Assembly (NCBI RefSeq): GCF_020171945.1
Contig: NZ_JAIVAP010000002.1
Location: 310,001-374,000 of the forward strand
Reading direction: 5' to 3'
DNA length: 64,000 nucleotides
Source of the DNA: Bacillus infantis
Lineage (GTDB): Bacteria > Bacillota > Bacilli > Bacillales > Cytobacillaceae
Both the position numbers and the translations under genes were made by a program. The notes beneath the pieces were generated by a model that saw only the letters and a program-made list of their open reading frames with translations, searched no databases and had not been told where the DNA came from. Positions 28,772 through 39,042 of this stretch are shown here, in pieces (within the stretch, counting starts at the first letter, position 1; each line of letters opens with the position of its first letter).

Positions 28772-29254
28772 TCAATGAATTACTTTAACCGCAACACCGG
28801 CTTCCTCGGCCATGATCCCTGCTTCCTTTAGTATCCCGAACATTTCCTCATATTGCTGAACGCATTCCTGAAATTTAAGATGTTTGTCTTCTAATTCCTT
28901 TATCAGGAGCTTGTTTCTTTCTGCGTGTTTGGCCGATTCCCTCTGCAGTTCTTTTTGTTCATTTATGAGCGGAATTAAGGGCTGCAGCTTTTGAAGGAAT
29001 GCTATTCCCTTGCTGAGGTCCAGGATATCTCCAGGAGCAGAATCTTCACGATTATCCTGCTTTACAGAATGAGCGTCCTGATATTTCAGCAGACTATTAT
29101 ACCTTGCCCTGCAGGCAGTAGCCGTTCTTGCAAGCTTTTGGGCGGCATCCTCATAGCAGGCCTGTTTCGTATGTCCGTGGTTTGTTCCTTCTTCCATTGC
29201 TTCCATCAGGAGCCGGTCTTCGTCGCCAGTCCATTTTTTATTTTTGGCTGTCAT
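28772..29254 (-). CDS. RsfA-like prespore-type transcriptional regulator
   Basis: A 160-residue protein. The N-terminal 55 residues hold a Myb/SANT-like DNA-binding unit (KWTGDEDRLLMEAM ... YEDAAQKLARTATACRARY), and residues about 75-150 form a long coiled coil. This is the arrangement of RsfA and YlbO, which adjust sigma-F or sigma-E-dependent genes during sporulation. Start ATG 29254 follows AAAGGAGGAC. It lies before rarA on the same strand but downstream of its terminator, so it has its own transcript. Which B. subtilis paralogue it matches cannot be settled here. Confidence 0.8.
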   Translation of the reverse strand: MTAKNKKWTGDEDRLLMEAMEEGTNHGHTKQACYEDAAQKLARTATACRARYNSLLKYQDAHSVKQDNREDSAPGDILDLSKGIAFLQKLQPLIPLINEQKELQRESAKHAERNKLLIKELEDKHLKFQECVQQYEEMFGILKEAGIMAEEAGVAVKVIH

Positions 29255-29318
29255 GCTCCGTCCTCCTTTTCCGTTATTCCTTTATCGTCACCTGCACAAA
29301 TGATCTTATTCAACAAAA

Positions 29319-29348
29319 AGGGCTGTCCCCGAGTGTGGACAGCCCTCT
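29319..29348 (-). terminator. Terminator after rarA
   Basis: AGGGCTGTCC and GGACAGCCCT arms; the minus strand continues into TTTTTG, so it stops rarA transcription. Confidence 0.8.
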
Positions 29349-29366
29349 CTGCGAGGTAAGAGTCAT

Positions 29367-30638
29367 TCATTTGCTTTTATTGAGTTTTTCATAAATAGCT
29401 GCGAGGGCCTGCTCAAACTTCCCGGTTGTTTTAGGTTCATAATAAGTTTTATTTTTTATTTTATCGGGGAGGTACTGCTGCTTCACCCAGCCGCCAGGAT
29501 AATCATGCGGATATTTGTAGTCGATTCCTCTTCCAAGCTCTTTTGCCCCTTTGTAATGGGCATCCTTCAGATGCTGCGGCACTTCGCCGCTTTTTCCTGC
29601 ACGGATATCGGCAAGTGCGGCATCAAGGGCAGAATAAGCTGAGTTCGATTTCGGAGATAAGCACAATTCTATGACAGCGTTGGCAAGGGGTATACGCGCC
29701 TCTGGAAATCCGATTCTCTCCGCGGTTTCAATGGCAGCGAGCGTCCGTGCGCCGGCTTGGGGGCTGGCAAGCCCGATATCTTCATAGGCAATGACAAGCA
29801 GCCTTCTGCTGATGCTCACAAGATCCCCGGCTTCGATCAGCCGTCCCAGATAATGAAGGGCGGCGTTCACATCGCTGCCTCGTATGCTTTTCTGGAATCC
29901 TGACAGCACATCATAGTGGGCATCCCCATCCTTATCATGGGCGAAGCTTTTTCGCTGCAGGCATTCTTCGGCAGTACCGAGAGAAATGCTGATGACTCCA
30001 TTTTCGTCTTTTTCTGTTGACAGGACAGCCAGCTCGAGAGCATTCAGGGAGCTGCGGACGTCCCCGTTTGAAGAAGAAGCGAGATGGGACAGGGCCTCTT
30101 CGTCTATTTTGACTTTTTCATTTCCAAAGCCGTTTTCTTTGTCCTGCAGGGCTCTGAGCAGACTTTTCTTGATATCCTCTTCAGAAAGCGGCTTAAGCTC
30201 AAAGATTTGGCAGCGGCTCCTTATTGCGGGATTGATCGCATGGTAAGGATTGCTCGTTGTGGCGCCGATCAGCACGATCATCCCGTTCTCCAGGTAAGGA
30301 AGGAGAAAATCCTGCTTGGCTTTATCAAGGCGGTGGACCTCATCAAGGAGGAGAATGACTTTACCGGACATTTTCGCTTCAGCAGCCACAATCTCCATAT
30401 CTTTTTTATTGTTGGTTACAGCATTCAATGTCCGGAAGGCAAATTGTGTGCTGCCGGCAATGGCGCTTGCTATCGAAGTCTTACCGATTCCCGGCGGCCC
30501 GTACAGGATCATGGAAGAAAGCTGCCTTGCCTTCACCATTCTGTATATGATTTTCCCCTCGCCGACCAGGTGCTCCTGGCCGATGATCTCATCAATTGAT
30601 TTAGGCCTCATGCGGAAGGCAAGCGGCTTGGTATTCAT
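29367..30638 (-). CDS. rarA: RarA (MgsA), replication-associated recombination AAA+ ATPase
   Basis: A 423-residue protein (B. subtilis YrvN 421). I chose ATG at 30638 with GGAGAG eight bases before; an upstream in-frame ATG at 30716 has no RBS. Walker A GPPGIGKTS near residue 48, Walker B DEVHR near 98, then the helical lid and the C-terminal tetramerisation domain with KGAKELGRGIDYKYPHDYPGG. RarA acts at stalled forks with SSB and polymerases. It is transcribed away from the cymR operon. Confidence 0.97.
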   Translation of the reverse strand: MNTKPLAFRMRPKSIDEIIGQEHLVGEGKIIYRMVKARQLSSMILYGPPGIGKTSIASAIAGSTQFAFRTLNAVTNNKKDMEIVAAEAKMSGKVILLLDEVHRLDKAKQDFLLPYLENGMIVLIGATTSNPYHAINPAIRSRCQIFELKPLSEEDIKKSLLRALQDKENGFGNEKVKIDEEALSHLASSSNGDVRSSLNALELAVLSTEKDENGVISISLGTAEECLQRKSFAHDKDGDAHYDVLSGFQKSIRGSDVNAALHYLGRLIEAGDLVSISRRLLVIAYEDIGLASPQAGARTLAAIETAERIGFPEARIPLANAVIELCLSPKSNSAYSALDAALADIRAGKSGEVPQHLKDAHYKGAKELGRGIDYKYPHDYPGGWVKQQYLPDKIKNKTYYEPKTTGKFEQALAAIYEKLNKSK

Positions 30639-30793
30639 TATGCATCTCTCCAGCCAATTTAGTTGATAGCGGATGAGCGGTTTCCCGATCCGATTCTTAT
30701 TATTAGTGTACCGCAAATGGGTTTCTAAAGGAAAAAGGAAAGCTCCTGGCGGATGCAGATGGGCGGGGCTTTCTGCATGAAGACAGGAAAATA

Positions 30794-30802
30794 TGCTATA
30801 AT
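30794..30802 (+). promoter_or_regulatory. Extended -10 promoter of the YczE-like/cymR operon
   Basis: TGC followed directly by TATAAT (30797-30802) makes an extended -10; no convincing -35 is seen. It lies 82 bases upstream of the first start. Confidence 0.5.
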
Positions 30803-30884
30803 GTCAAAAGTCTATATAATTACTAAGCATTTTGGTAAAATTTAATATAAAAAGCCATTCTGGCACAGGGAGTAGAAGAAACCA

Positions 30885-31577
30885 ATGATAAGAAATAGAA
30901 AAGGGCAGACGTGGCCCCGTTTTGCAGTGTTTTTTTCAGGCCTTCTCATTATGGCCCTTGGCATCGTGCTCCTTATTAAGGCAGAGCTTGGGGCAACACC
31001 ATGGGATGTCCTCCATGTCGGCCTTTTCTATCAGGCAGGCCTGACGATCGGAAGCTGGTCAATCATTGTGGGGCTGGTCATTCTGACAGCTGCTGCCTTG
31101 CTTTCAGGGGAAATCCCCCAGTTCGGGGCATTCCTGAATATGCTTTTAATCGGAGTGTTCATTGATTTTTACATGATGCTGCCTTTCATGCAGACTCCCG
31201 GCAGCCTGGCTGGAAAAATAGTGATGCTTGGCGCTGGCATCATCATTAATGCTTATGGAATGGGGCTTTATATCTCCGCCCAATTCGGGGCAGGGCCGCG
31301 CGACAGCCTGATGATTGCCCTGGCAGCTAAGACGGGCTGGAAGATCCGCGATGTCCGCGGTGCCATGGAACTGCTGGTCCTGGCTGCAGGCTGGCTGCTC
31401 GGCGGACCGATTTTCTGGGCGACAATTCTTTATACGCTAGTCATCGGGCCGCTGGCAGGGCTTGCCCTGCCGCAATGCCAGACATTGACAGATAAATGGC
31501 TTGAAAAGCTGCGCAGCAAAAAGGGAGGCATTGGAGCTCCTTCATTAAAAGAACAAGATCGAGGTGCAAGTTCATGA
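30885..31577 (+). CDS. YczE/YyaS/YitT-family integral membrane protein
   Basis: A 230-residue protein with about five hydrophobic helices and the motif LIKAELGATPWDVLHVGL, characteristic of the YczE group, and a repeat of it, FGAGPRDSLMIAL, in the second half. Start ATG 30885 has AGGGAGTAGAAG upstream. Its last codons overlap the start of cymR by four bases (ATGA), suggesting co-translation. YczE-type proteins are of unknown function, although one is linked to surfactin production in B. subtilis. The tail of about 25 residues is hydrophilic. Confidence 0.8.
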   Translation: MIRNRKGQTWPRFAVFFSGLLIMALGIVLLIKAELGATPWDVLHVGLFYQAGLTIGSWSIIVGLVILTAAALLSGEIPQFGAFLNMLLIGVFIDFYMMLPFMQTPGSLAGKIVMLGAGIIINAYGMGLYISAQFGAGPRDSLMIALAAKTGWKIRDVRGAMELLVLAAGWLLGGPIFWATILYTLVIGPLAGLALPQCQTLTDKWLEKLRSKKGGIGAPSLKEQDRGASS

Positions 31578-31993
31578 AGATTTCGACTAAAGGCCGCTAT
31601 GGCTTGACTATTATGATTGAATTGGCTAAAAAGCATGGAGAAGGACCGACTTCCTTGAAGTCTATCGCCCAGACAAATGACCTTTCAGAGCACTATCTGG
31701 AGCAGCTGATTGCTCCGCTTCGCAACGCCGGACTCGTCAGAAGCATTCGCGGTGCCTATGGCGGATATGTGCTGGGCCATGAGCCAGCCGACATCACTTC
31801 AGGCGATATCATCAGAGTACTTGAAGGGCCCATCAGCCCGGTCGAAGGCATTGAAGACGAAGAGCCTGCGAAAAGAGAGCTTTGGATGAGGATCAGGGAT
31901 GCTGTCAAGGAGGTACTCGACAGCACGACGCTTGAGGATCTGGCAAACCATACAGACAGCGGCGAATCTGATGCTTATATGTTTTATATCTAG
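31574..31993 (+). CDS. cymR: CymR, Rrf2-family regulator of cysteine metabolism
   Basis: A 139-residue winged-helix repressor (B. subtilis 138), with the KISTKGRYGLTIMIELA N-terminus and the wing region RSIRGAYGGYVLG. It contains no cysteine at all, so it cannot carry the Fe-S cluster of IscR, which agrees with CymR. CymR with CysK represses genes for cysteine, cystine and methionine-to-cysteine conversion when cysteine is plentiful. A likely target operon, yrrT-mtnN-mccA-mccB, is in this window at 53914. It is followed by the desulfurase and mnmA genes. Confidence 0.93.
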   Translation: MKISTKGRYGLTIMIELAKKHGEGPTSLKSIAQTNDLSEHYLEQLIAPLRNAGLVRSIRGAYGGYVLGHEPADITSGDIIRVLEGPISPVEGIEDEEPAKRELWMRIRDAVKEVLDSTTLEDLANHTDSGESDAYMFYI

Positions 31994-32086
31994 TCCCGGC
32001 ACCTGCTTTTTGCCAGCGGGCATGATTTTAAAAACACACAGCTGGGCATAGCTGTATAAAAGGAATTCAATTAGAAGGTGAATGGA

Positions 32087-33229
32087 TTGGATAGAATTTA
32101 TATTGATCATGCTGCAACTTCTCCCATGCATCCGCGCGTCATTGAGCGGATGCTTGAAGTAATGCAGTCAGATTTCGGGAACCCTTCGAGCATCCATTAT
32201 TATGGAAGAAGTGCACGGAATATTGTTGATGAAGCAAGGGAATCCCTTGCCAGGAGCATCGGCGCGCATGCAGCTGATATTATCTTTACGAGCGGGGGCA
32301 CGGAAGCTGATAACCTGGCGATCCTTGGAACTGCTGCAGGCCGCCCGGACGGAGGGCATATCATCACAACGGAAATTGAGCATCATGCTGTCCTCCATAC
32401 CTGCAGGCAGCTTGAACAGCAGGGCTTTGAAGTCACCTATCTCCCTGTAGATGAAACTGGGATTATAAAAGTGGAAGATGTCCGGAAAGCACTGAGGGAT
32501 GACACGATTCTTGTGACGATAATGTACGGGAATAACGAGGTTGGGACCATCCAGCCGATCAAGGCAATTGGTGCCCTCCTCAAGGATCATCCTGCCTATT
32601 TCCATACTGATGCTGTCCAGGCATACGGACTGGAAAAACTGGATGTAAGTGAACTTAATGTGGACTTCCTTTCAGTATCAGCACACAAAATCAATGGGCC
32701 AAAAGGGATCGGCTTCCTTTACAAAAACAAGGATGCAAAGCTTTTTTCACCGAGGATGTATGGCGGAGAGCAGGAAAGGAAGCGCCGTGCAGGCACAGAG
32801 AATGTTGCTTCCATAGCCGGCTTTCAGGAAGCTGCTGCAATTGTGTCCGAAAACAGGGAGGAAAGCGTACGGAAATACCGTGAATTTAAGCGGGTCTTCA
32901 TGTCAAAGCTTGAGGAAGCCGGTGTGGAATTCTGTCCGAACGGATTACTTGATAAGACGCTCCCCCATGTTTTAAACTTAAGCTTTCCCGGAACCAATGT
33001 CGAAAGCATGCTCGTCAACCTCGATCTGGCAGGGCTAGCCGCATCAAGCGGCTCAGCCTGCACAGCCGGATCGATCGAGCCGTCGCATGTCCTGGTAGCC
33101 ATGTTTGGAAAGAATTCCGGCAGGCTGGCCAATTCAATCCGCTTCAGCTTCGGATTTACAAATTCCGTGGAGCAGATTGCAAAAGCCGGGGAAGAAACGG
33201 CAAAAATCATCCAGAGGCTTAGGAAATAA
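32087..33229 (+). CDS. YrvO/IscS-type cysteine desulfurase
   Basis: A 380-residue PLP enzyme; I chose TTG 32087, six bases after AAGGTG, rather than the GTG at 32078. The PLP lysine is Lys201 in SAHKINGPKG and the catalytic cysteine is Cys325 in SGSACTAGSIEPSHVL. It takes sulfur from cysteine and passes the persulfide on. In B. subtilis YrvO works specifically with MnmA, whose gene is the next one, to thiolate U34 of tRNA; dedicated desulfurases of this kind do not need IscU. Desulfurase activity is clear; partner is inferred from neighbourhood. Confidence 0.95.
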   Translation: MDRIYIDHAATSPMHPRVIERMLEVMQSDFGNPSSIHYYGRSARNIVDEARESLARSIGAHAADIIFTSGGTEADNLAILGTAAGRPDGGHIITTEIEHHAVLHTCRQLEQQGFEVTYLPVDETGIIKVEDVRKALRDDTILVTIMYGNNEVGTIQPIKAIGALLKDHPAYFHTDAVQAYGLEKLDVSELNVDFLSVSAHKINGPKGIGFLYKNKDAKLFSPRMYGGEQERKRRAGTENVASIAGFQEAAAIVSENREESVRKYREFKRVFMSKLEEAGVEFCPNGLLDKTLPHVLNLSFPGTNVESMLVNLDLAGLAASSGSACTAGSIEPSHVLVAMFGKNSGRLANSIRFSFGFTNSVEQIAKAGEETAKIIQRLRK

Positions 33230-34429
<1,200 letters not shown>

Positions 34430-34431
34430 GC

Positions 34432-34466
34432 AAGGCCCCGGTCCAGCTGGAATCGGGGCTTTCTTT
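34432..34466 (+). terminator. Terminator after mnmA
   Basis: AAGGCCCCG and CGGGGCTTT arms around a 15-base loop, T-rich tail. Confidence 0.8.
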
Positions 34467-34521
34467 TGGAATGAAGGATAGTAAGGGTGCTTTGCCCAAG
34501 CGGAAATCAGCCGTATCATTA

Positions 34522-34530
34522 TGATATAAT
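34522..34530 (+). promoter_or_regulatory. Extended -10 promoter of the TPR gene and recD2
   Basis: TGA followed by TATAAT (34525-34530) forms an extended -10 element; the -35 is weak. Confidence 0.5.
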
Positions 34531-34630
34531 TTCTGCAGACGCCTTTATGGTGCAGTTTTGCTTTTTAAGGAACAGGGTGGACGCTGTCAGTGCGTGCCTC
34601 CTTGCATTACATAGATGGAGAGTGGTTCAT

Positions 34631-35281
34631 ATGGACAAAAATCAGCATGGAATCGAGCTTATGAGGGAAGGGAAATGGGAGGAAGCGGCCAAGGTCTTTA
34701 TGGAGGCTATCAGTGAAAATGGCACGGATCCTGTTTCTTATATTAATTTAGGCAATGTTCTCGCCGCAGCAGGGGAAAACGAACAAGCCCTTAAATTCTA
34801 TGAAAAGGCCATTGAAATTGATGAAAATGCCGCTGCTGCCTATTACAGTGCAGGCAATCTTTATTTCGAAGCAGATCAGCTGGATTCTGCTAAAAATATG
34901 TTTGAACAGGCAATGAGAAAGGGGCTCGAATCAGCCGATAACTATTTCATGCTCGGACTCACACTAATGCAGCTGGATCAGGCCAGACTGGCTCTGCCGT
35001 ACCTGCAAAGAAGCACTGAATTGAATGGGGACGATGCTGAAGCACACTTCCAGTATGGACTATGCCTTGCCCAGCAGGAATTAATTGACGAGGCAATCGT
35101 CCAGTTCAGCCGCTGTGTGGAAATTGACCCAGATCATGCTGACGGTTACTACAATCTCGGTGTAGCCTATGGATTCAAGGAAGAAGCTGAAAAGGCGCTT
35201 TCTATGTTCGATAAGGCACTGGAAATCCAGCCGGATCACATGCTTGCAGGATATGGCAAAAAATTGATTGAAAAAAGCTGA
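34631..35281 (+). CDS. Tetratricopeptide-repeat protein (YrrB-like)
   Basis: A 216-residue protein composed of about six TPR units of 34 residues, visible as repeated A..Y..AGNLY / ALPYLQRS / YYNLGVAYGF.EEAEKALSMFDKALEI patterns; the first unit is slightly divergent. No signal or membrane segment. I took ATG 34631 (RBS GGAGAG) and rejected the longer frame from 34487. YrrB occurs at this place in B. subtilis next to the tRNA thiolation genes and may scaffold a complex of that pathway, but this is inference. It ends 43 bases before recD2. Confidence 0.85.
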   Translation: MDKNQHGIELMREGKWEEAAKVFMEAISENGTDPVSYINLGNVLAAAGENEQALKFYEKAIEIDENAAAAYYSAGNLYFEADQLDSAKNMFEQAMRKGLESADNYFMLGLTLMQLDQARLALPYLQRSTELNGDDAEAHFQYGLCLAQQELIDEAIVQFSRCVEIDPDHADGYYNLGVAYGFKEEAEKALSMFDKALEIQPDHMLAGYGKKLIEKS

Positions 35282-35324
35282 CAAACCGAAGAAATCAGCC
35301 TGCTTTAAGGAAGGGGGAATAAAT

Positions 35325-37754
35325 ATGGAGAAGCAGGATTCTCTTGATCTGTTTGCCGAACAGGGCAAGTTCATCAAAGGGAAGCATCTCGTGACCATTT
35401 TTCATAATGAATCAAATTTATATACGGTTCTCAGGATCCGGGTCGAAGAGACCAATCATGAATATGAAGACAAGGAAGCAGTCATCACCGGCTATTTTCC
35501 AAAGGTTCATGACCATGAATCGTATATTTTCTACGGGGAATTCAAGGAGCATCCGAAATTCGGGCTTCAATTCCTGGCGAATCATTTCAGGAAGGATATC
35601 CCCCAGACCAAGCAGGGCGTAGTCAGTTATCTTTCCGGCGAGCTCTTTAAAGGCATCGGGAAAAAGACGGCTGAATCTATCGTAGATAAACTTGGGGAGA
35701 ATGCGATTTCCAGAATCCTTAACCAGCCCTCCCTCCTTGACGAGATCCCGAAACTCCCTTCTGAAAAGGCAAAGCTCCTTTATGACACACTCATGGAGCA
35801 CCAGGGTCTGGAACAGGCAATGATTGCACTGAATCAGTATGGCTTCGGCCCCCAGCTGAGCATGAAAATTTATCAGATGTACAAGGATGAGACCGTCCAG
35901 CTTCTGCAGACCAATCCATACAAGCTGGTTGAGGATATTGAGGGCATCGGCTTCGGCAGGGCGGATGAGCTTGGCTACCAGCTTGGCATTTCAGGGAGCC
36001 ATCCCGACCGCATCAAGGCGGCATGCCTGTATATCCTGGAAACAGAAAGCATGCAGAACGGAAATGTTTATGTGCACGCCCGCACCCTCCTGGAAAAAGC
36101 GAGGGCCCTTCTTGAAGAAAATAAACGCGATCAGATTGAATACAGCTCCATTTCGCAGGAAGTCATCAAGCTCGAAGAAGAAGGCAAGATCATGGCAGAA
36201 GATAAGCAGATTTATCTTCCTTCCCTTTATTTTGCTGAAAAAGGGCTTGTAACGAGCATCAAGCGGCTGCTGCAGCAGACGGAGTATGATGAACAATTCC
36301 CTGAGTCGGAGTTCCTGCTTGCCCTTGGAAGCCTTGAGGACAGGATAGGCGTGCAGTATGCCCCTTCACAAAAGGAGGCGATCCAGACTGCCCTGATGAG
36401 CCCGATGCTTATTCTGACAGGGGGACCGGGAACTGGAAAGACGACAGTCATTAAAGGCATAGTCGAGCTGTATGCTGAGCTGCATGGCTGCTCACTGGAA
36501 CCAAAAGATTATAAAAAGGAAGAGCCTTTTCCGTTTCTCCTGGCCGCCCCGACAGGAAGGGCAGCCAAGAGGATGTCCGAATCGACCGGTCTGCCTGCTG
36601 TAACGATCCACAGGCTGCTCGGCTGGAATGGAACCGAAGGCTTTGACCACCATGAAGACAATCCCCTGGAAGGGAAAATCCTTATTGTCGATGAAACCTC
36701 CATGGTAGACATCTGGCTGGCGAACAAGCTGTTCAAGGCCTTGCCGGAAAACATCCAGGTCATCCTGGTAGGAGATGAAGACCAGCTGCCGTCAGTCGGA
36801 CCCGGCCAGGTGCTGAAGGATCTTCTTCTTTCAGAAAAAGTGCCTACTGTCAGGCTGACAGATATTTACCGGCAGGCAGAAGGCTCATCCATCATTGAGC
36901 TGGCGCATGAAATCAAGAAAGGCGGTCTTCCTGATGATATCTCGGTTCAGCAGGCTGACAGATCATTCCTTAAGTGCAGCCCTGCCCAAATTGCCGATGT
37001 GGTCGAAAAGGTAGTCCTGAATGCCAGGAAAAAAGGCTACAGATCCAAAGACATTCAGGTTCTCGCTCCCATGTACAGGGGGCCGGCAGGAATTGATAAC
37101 CTGAATAAGATCCTGCAGGAAATTTTAAATCCCAACCCTGATGGCACCAGGAAAGAGCTTTCGTTCGGCGATGTGAAATACAGGGTTGGCGATAAGGTCC
37201 TTCAGCTGGTCAACCAGCCGGAAAATAACGTATTTAACGGAGACATGGGCGAAATTGTATCAGTTTTTTATGCGAAGGAAAACACTGAAAAGCAGGATAT
37301 GATCGTTGTTTCTTTTGATGGGAACGAGGCAACCTATACGAGACAGGACCTCAGCCAGATTACGCTTGCTTACTGCTGCTCTGTCCATAAATCACAGGGA
37401 AGCGAGTTTCCGATTGTCATTATGCCGATCGTCCGGAGCTATTACCGCATGCTCAGAAGAAACCTGATTTATACAGCCATTACGAGAAGCAGGCAGTTTC
37501 TCATTCTTTGCGGGGAAGAATCAGCCTTGAGATCAGGGGTACAGAGGGCGGATGAACAGGCAAGGCTGACTTCGCTGACAAAACGGCTTCAGGATGCACT
37601 GGGGGAAGCCCCTGAACAGGCTGAACAAGCTGGACAGGAAGAAGCAGGCGAAGAGGGAGAAGACCTTCCATACGAGGTTAAGCTCATGAATGCAGATCCA
37701 ATGATTGGCATGGGCTCCATCACCCCATATGACTTTTTGGAAGAGAAAGCATAA
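35325..37754 (+). CDS. recD2: RecD2, ATP-dependent DNA helicase
   Basis: An 809-residue superfamily 1B helicase without RecBC partners, similar in length to B. subtilis YrrC (798). ATG 35325 follows AAGGAAGGGGGA. The N-terminal part (1-150) contains an OB-like fold and then helix-hairpin-helix repeats (SGELFKGIGKKTA, DIEGIGFGRADEL). Walker A GGPGTGKTT is at residues 366-374, DETSM is the Walker B, and the later SH3-like insertion and YCCSVHKSQGSEF box are intact. It acts 5' to 3' on ssDNA tails in fork repair. The C-terminus has an acidic, Glu-rich stretch (about 770-790). Confidence 0.96.
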   Translation: MEKQDSLDLFAEQGKFIKGKHLVTIFHNESNLYTVLRIRVEETNHEYEDKEAVITGYFPKVHDHESYIFYGEFKEHPKFGLQFLANHFRKDIPQTKQGVVSYLSGELFKGIGKKTAESIVDKLGENAISRILNQPSLLDEIPKLPSEKAKLLYDTLMEHQGLEQAMIALNQYGFGPQLSMKIYQMYKDETVQLLQTNPYKLVEDIEGIGFGRADELGYQLGISGSHPDRIKAACLYILETESMQNGNVYVHARTLLEKARALLEENKRDQIEYSSISQEVIKLEEEGKIMAEDKQIYLPSLYFAEKGLVTSIKRLLQQTEYDEQFPESEFLLALGSLEDRIGVQYAPSQKEAIQTALMSPMLILTGGPGTGKTTVIKGIVELYAELHGCSLEPKDYKKEEPFPFLLAAPTGRAAKRMSESTGLPAVTIHRLLGWNGTEGFDHHEDNPLEGKILIVDETSMVDIWLANKLFKALPENIQVILVGDEDQLPSVGPGQVLKDLLLSEKVPTVRLTDIYRQAEGSSIIELAHEIKKGGLPDDISVQQADRSFLKCSPAQIADVVEKVVLNARKKGYRSKDIQVLAPMYRGPAGIDNLNKILQEILNPNPDGTRKELSFGDVKYRVGDKVLQLVNQPENNVFNGDMGEIVSVFYAKENTEKQDMIVVSFDGNEATYTRQDLSQITLAYCCSVHKSQGSEFPIVIMPIVRSYYRMLRRNLIYTAITRSRQFLILCGEESALRSGVQRADEQARLTSLTKRLQDALGEAPEQAEQAGQEEAGEEGEDLPYEVKLMNADPMIGMGSITPYDFLEEKA

Positions 37755-37813
37755 TCCGGCGGATTCCTGAACAGACTGAAAGATATCACTATTTCAGTCA
37801 TAGAGGTGCACAA

Positions 37814-37975
37814 ATGAGAAAATGGAATCAGGAAAGCGCTCCGAACAATAATCTTCCCGCAGCAGAACTGAAATCATCCGAGCTGACCGGAAACAGTGAC
37901 GAACTGCAATTTTCTGAAGAGCTTTCAGATGGCGGAGAAAGAAATGAATTCATTGAAAGAGCTGAAAAAGAATGA
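37814..37975 (+). CDS. Small hydrophilic protein, 53 residues, unknown function
   Basis: ATG 37814 has GAGGTGCACA upstream. The product is acidic, without hydrophobic helix, rich in Glu, Asn and Ser, and probably disordered. It is too short to be recognised as any family. It is followed by a terminator, so it belongs to the recD2 transcript. Similar tiny genes between recD2 and the PRC-barrel gene are also known in B. subtilis, but I cannot align this one from memory. Confidence 0.5.
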   Translation: MRKWNQESAPNNNLPAAELKSSELTGNSDELQFSEELSDGGERNEFIERAEKE

Positions 37976-37981
37976 GAATAG

Positions 37982-38015
37982 ACCTGTCCGGCATAGTGCC
38001 TGACAGGTTTTTTTC
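37982..38015 (+). terminator. Terminator after recD2 and the small gene
   Basis: ACCTGTC and GACAGGT arms followed by a T7 run. Confidence 0.85.
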
Positions 38016-38096
38016 TGTTATTCAGGTAAATTTTTTGCTTAATAATTCAAGGGCGGGAGCAGACAATAATAAATGTTCGGGAAGGTGGGACGATCT

Positions 38097-38570
38097 TTGC
38101 GGACTTTTTCCTTGCTGAAAGGGATGCCTGTCTTTGACATGGAGAACGGGGCTTCAGTCGGTGAAGTGCATGATATATGCATTTCTCCGGAAGGCAGCAT
38201 CACCGGCCTTCTCCTCCGCAAAGGCGCATTCCTGAAGAAAAATTTTCTGATTCCCTTTGCATCCATTGCAAGCTTTGGCAGCGGCGGGGTCATGATCAAA
38301 ACAGCTTCCGGGCTTTCTCCGGTTAAACGCCTTTCCGGGTATACCTTTGAAAATCAGCATCGGATCTGCGGTAAGATGATGATTTCCCGTGAAGGGGAGC
38401 AGCTCGGCCTTTTGGAGGATGTATATTTTCTGGAAGAATTGGGCACCATTGTAGGGTATGAGTTATCAGATGGCTTCTTTTCGGATATAACCGAAGGAAA
38501 AAAGGTAGTCAATTCAGATGAACCGCCTGCATTTGGAAAGGATGCCATCATTGTTAACGCTAAGAAATAG
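38097..38570 (+). CDS. PRC-barrel domain protein (YrrD-like)
   Basis: A 157-residue protein with two PRC-barrel repeats: residues about 3-70 (LLKGMPVFDMENGASVGEVHDICISPEGSITGLLL) and about 78-145. I chose the TTG at 38097, eight bases after GGGAAGGTGG; an ATG at 38073 sits in front of that RBS. PRC barrels bind other proteins, for example in RNA processing (RimM). No transmembrane segment. The function of YrrD in Bacillus is unknown, but its place next to recD2 is conserved. Confidence 0.8.
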   Translation: MRTFSLLKGMPVFDMENGASVGEVHDICISPEGSITGLLLRKGAFLKKNFLIPFASIASFGSGGVMIKTASGLSPVKRLSGYTFENQHRICGKMMISREGEQLGLLEDVYFLEELGTIVGYELSDGFFSDITEGKKVVNSDEPPAFGKDAIIVNAKK

Positions 38571-38625
38571 CCGTTTGCTCTTTCTGAACAGGCTGGCTTG
38601 CCAAACAATGCGAGGTGTCCTTCAT

Positions 38626-38817
38626 ATGTTAAAATGCCCTAACTGCCAAAGCAAAGATATTGGAAAAATCGGCATCAACCAATATTACTGCTGGAGCTGC
38701 TTCATTGAGCTGTCCTTGTCAAAAGGAGTCATCAGCACCCATCAGGTAGAGGAAGACGGGACCTTGAGCTCCCTGGATGACCTGTTTGATGAAGATGACC
38801 GCCGCTATATACTATGA
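38626..38817 (+). CDS. Small zinc-ribbon protein, 63 residues
   Basis: ATG 38626 follows GAGGTG. The N-terminus has a CPNC pair (residues 4-7) and a YYCWSC pair (about 21-24), the spacing of a single zinc ribbon, followed by a Thr/Glu/Asp-rich tail. Such proteins may bind RNA or protein. Same strand and close to the next small gene, with which it probably forms a transcript. Not assigned to a named family. Confidence 0.75.
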   Translation: MLKCPNCQSKDIGKIGINQYYCWSCFIELSLSKGVISTHQVEEDGTLSSLDDLFDEDDRRYIL

Positions 38818-38834
38818 AATGAAGAGGTGACAGC

Positions 38835-38969
38835 ATGAACAGATTAATGACAACAGCTCTTCTCATCGGCGCCGGCATGGCAGCCCAAAGTTATATACAA
38901 AAAAATGATATCATGTCTTCAAGGCAGATGAAGAAACTGCAGAAAAGTATTGTCCGTTCATTTTCATGA
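38835..38969 (+). CDS. Small DUF3918/YrzQ-like protein, 44 residues
   Basis: ATG 38835 follows AGAGGTGACAGC. The protein starts MNRLMTTALLIGAGMAA, a weakly hydrophobic helix, and ends with SSRQMKKLQKSIVRSF, a basic amphipathic tail. This arrangement resembles the DUF3918/YrzQ family at the same locus in Bacillus. Function unknown; membrane-associated or a small basic binding peptide. Confidence 0.6.
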   Translation: MNRLMTTALLIGAGMAAQSYIQKNDIMSSRQMKKLQKSIVRSFS

Positions 38970-39042
38970 TTCTATCCCCCATTCCGGGGGATTTTTGCAT
39001 ATTTTAAGCTTCCTGCTTCACACTACAAAAGAGGTGGGAAAA

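Noticed and set aside
28527-28831. Two overlapping ORFs of 70-75 codons in the repeat at 28.6 kb
   Set aside because: They arise from the GC-rich repeat arms; typical spurious frames of this element.
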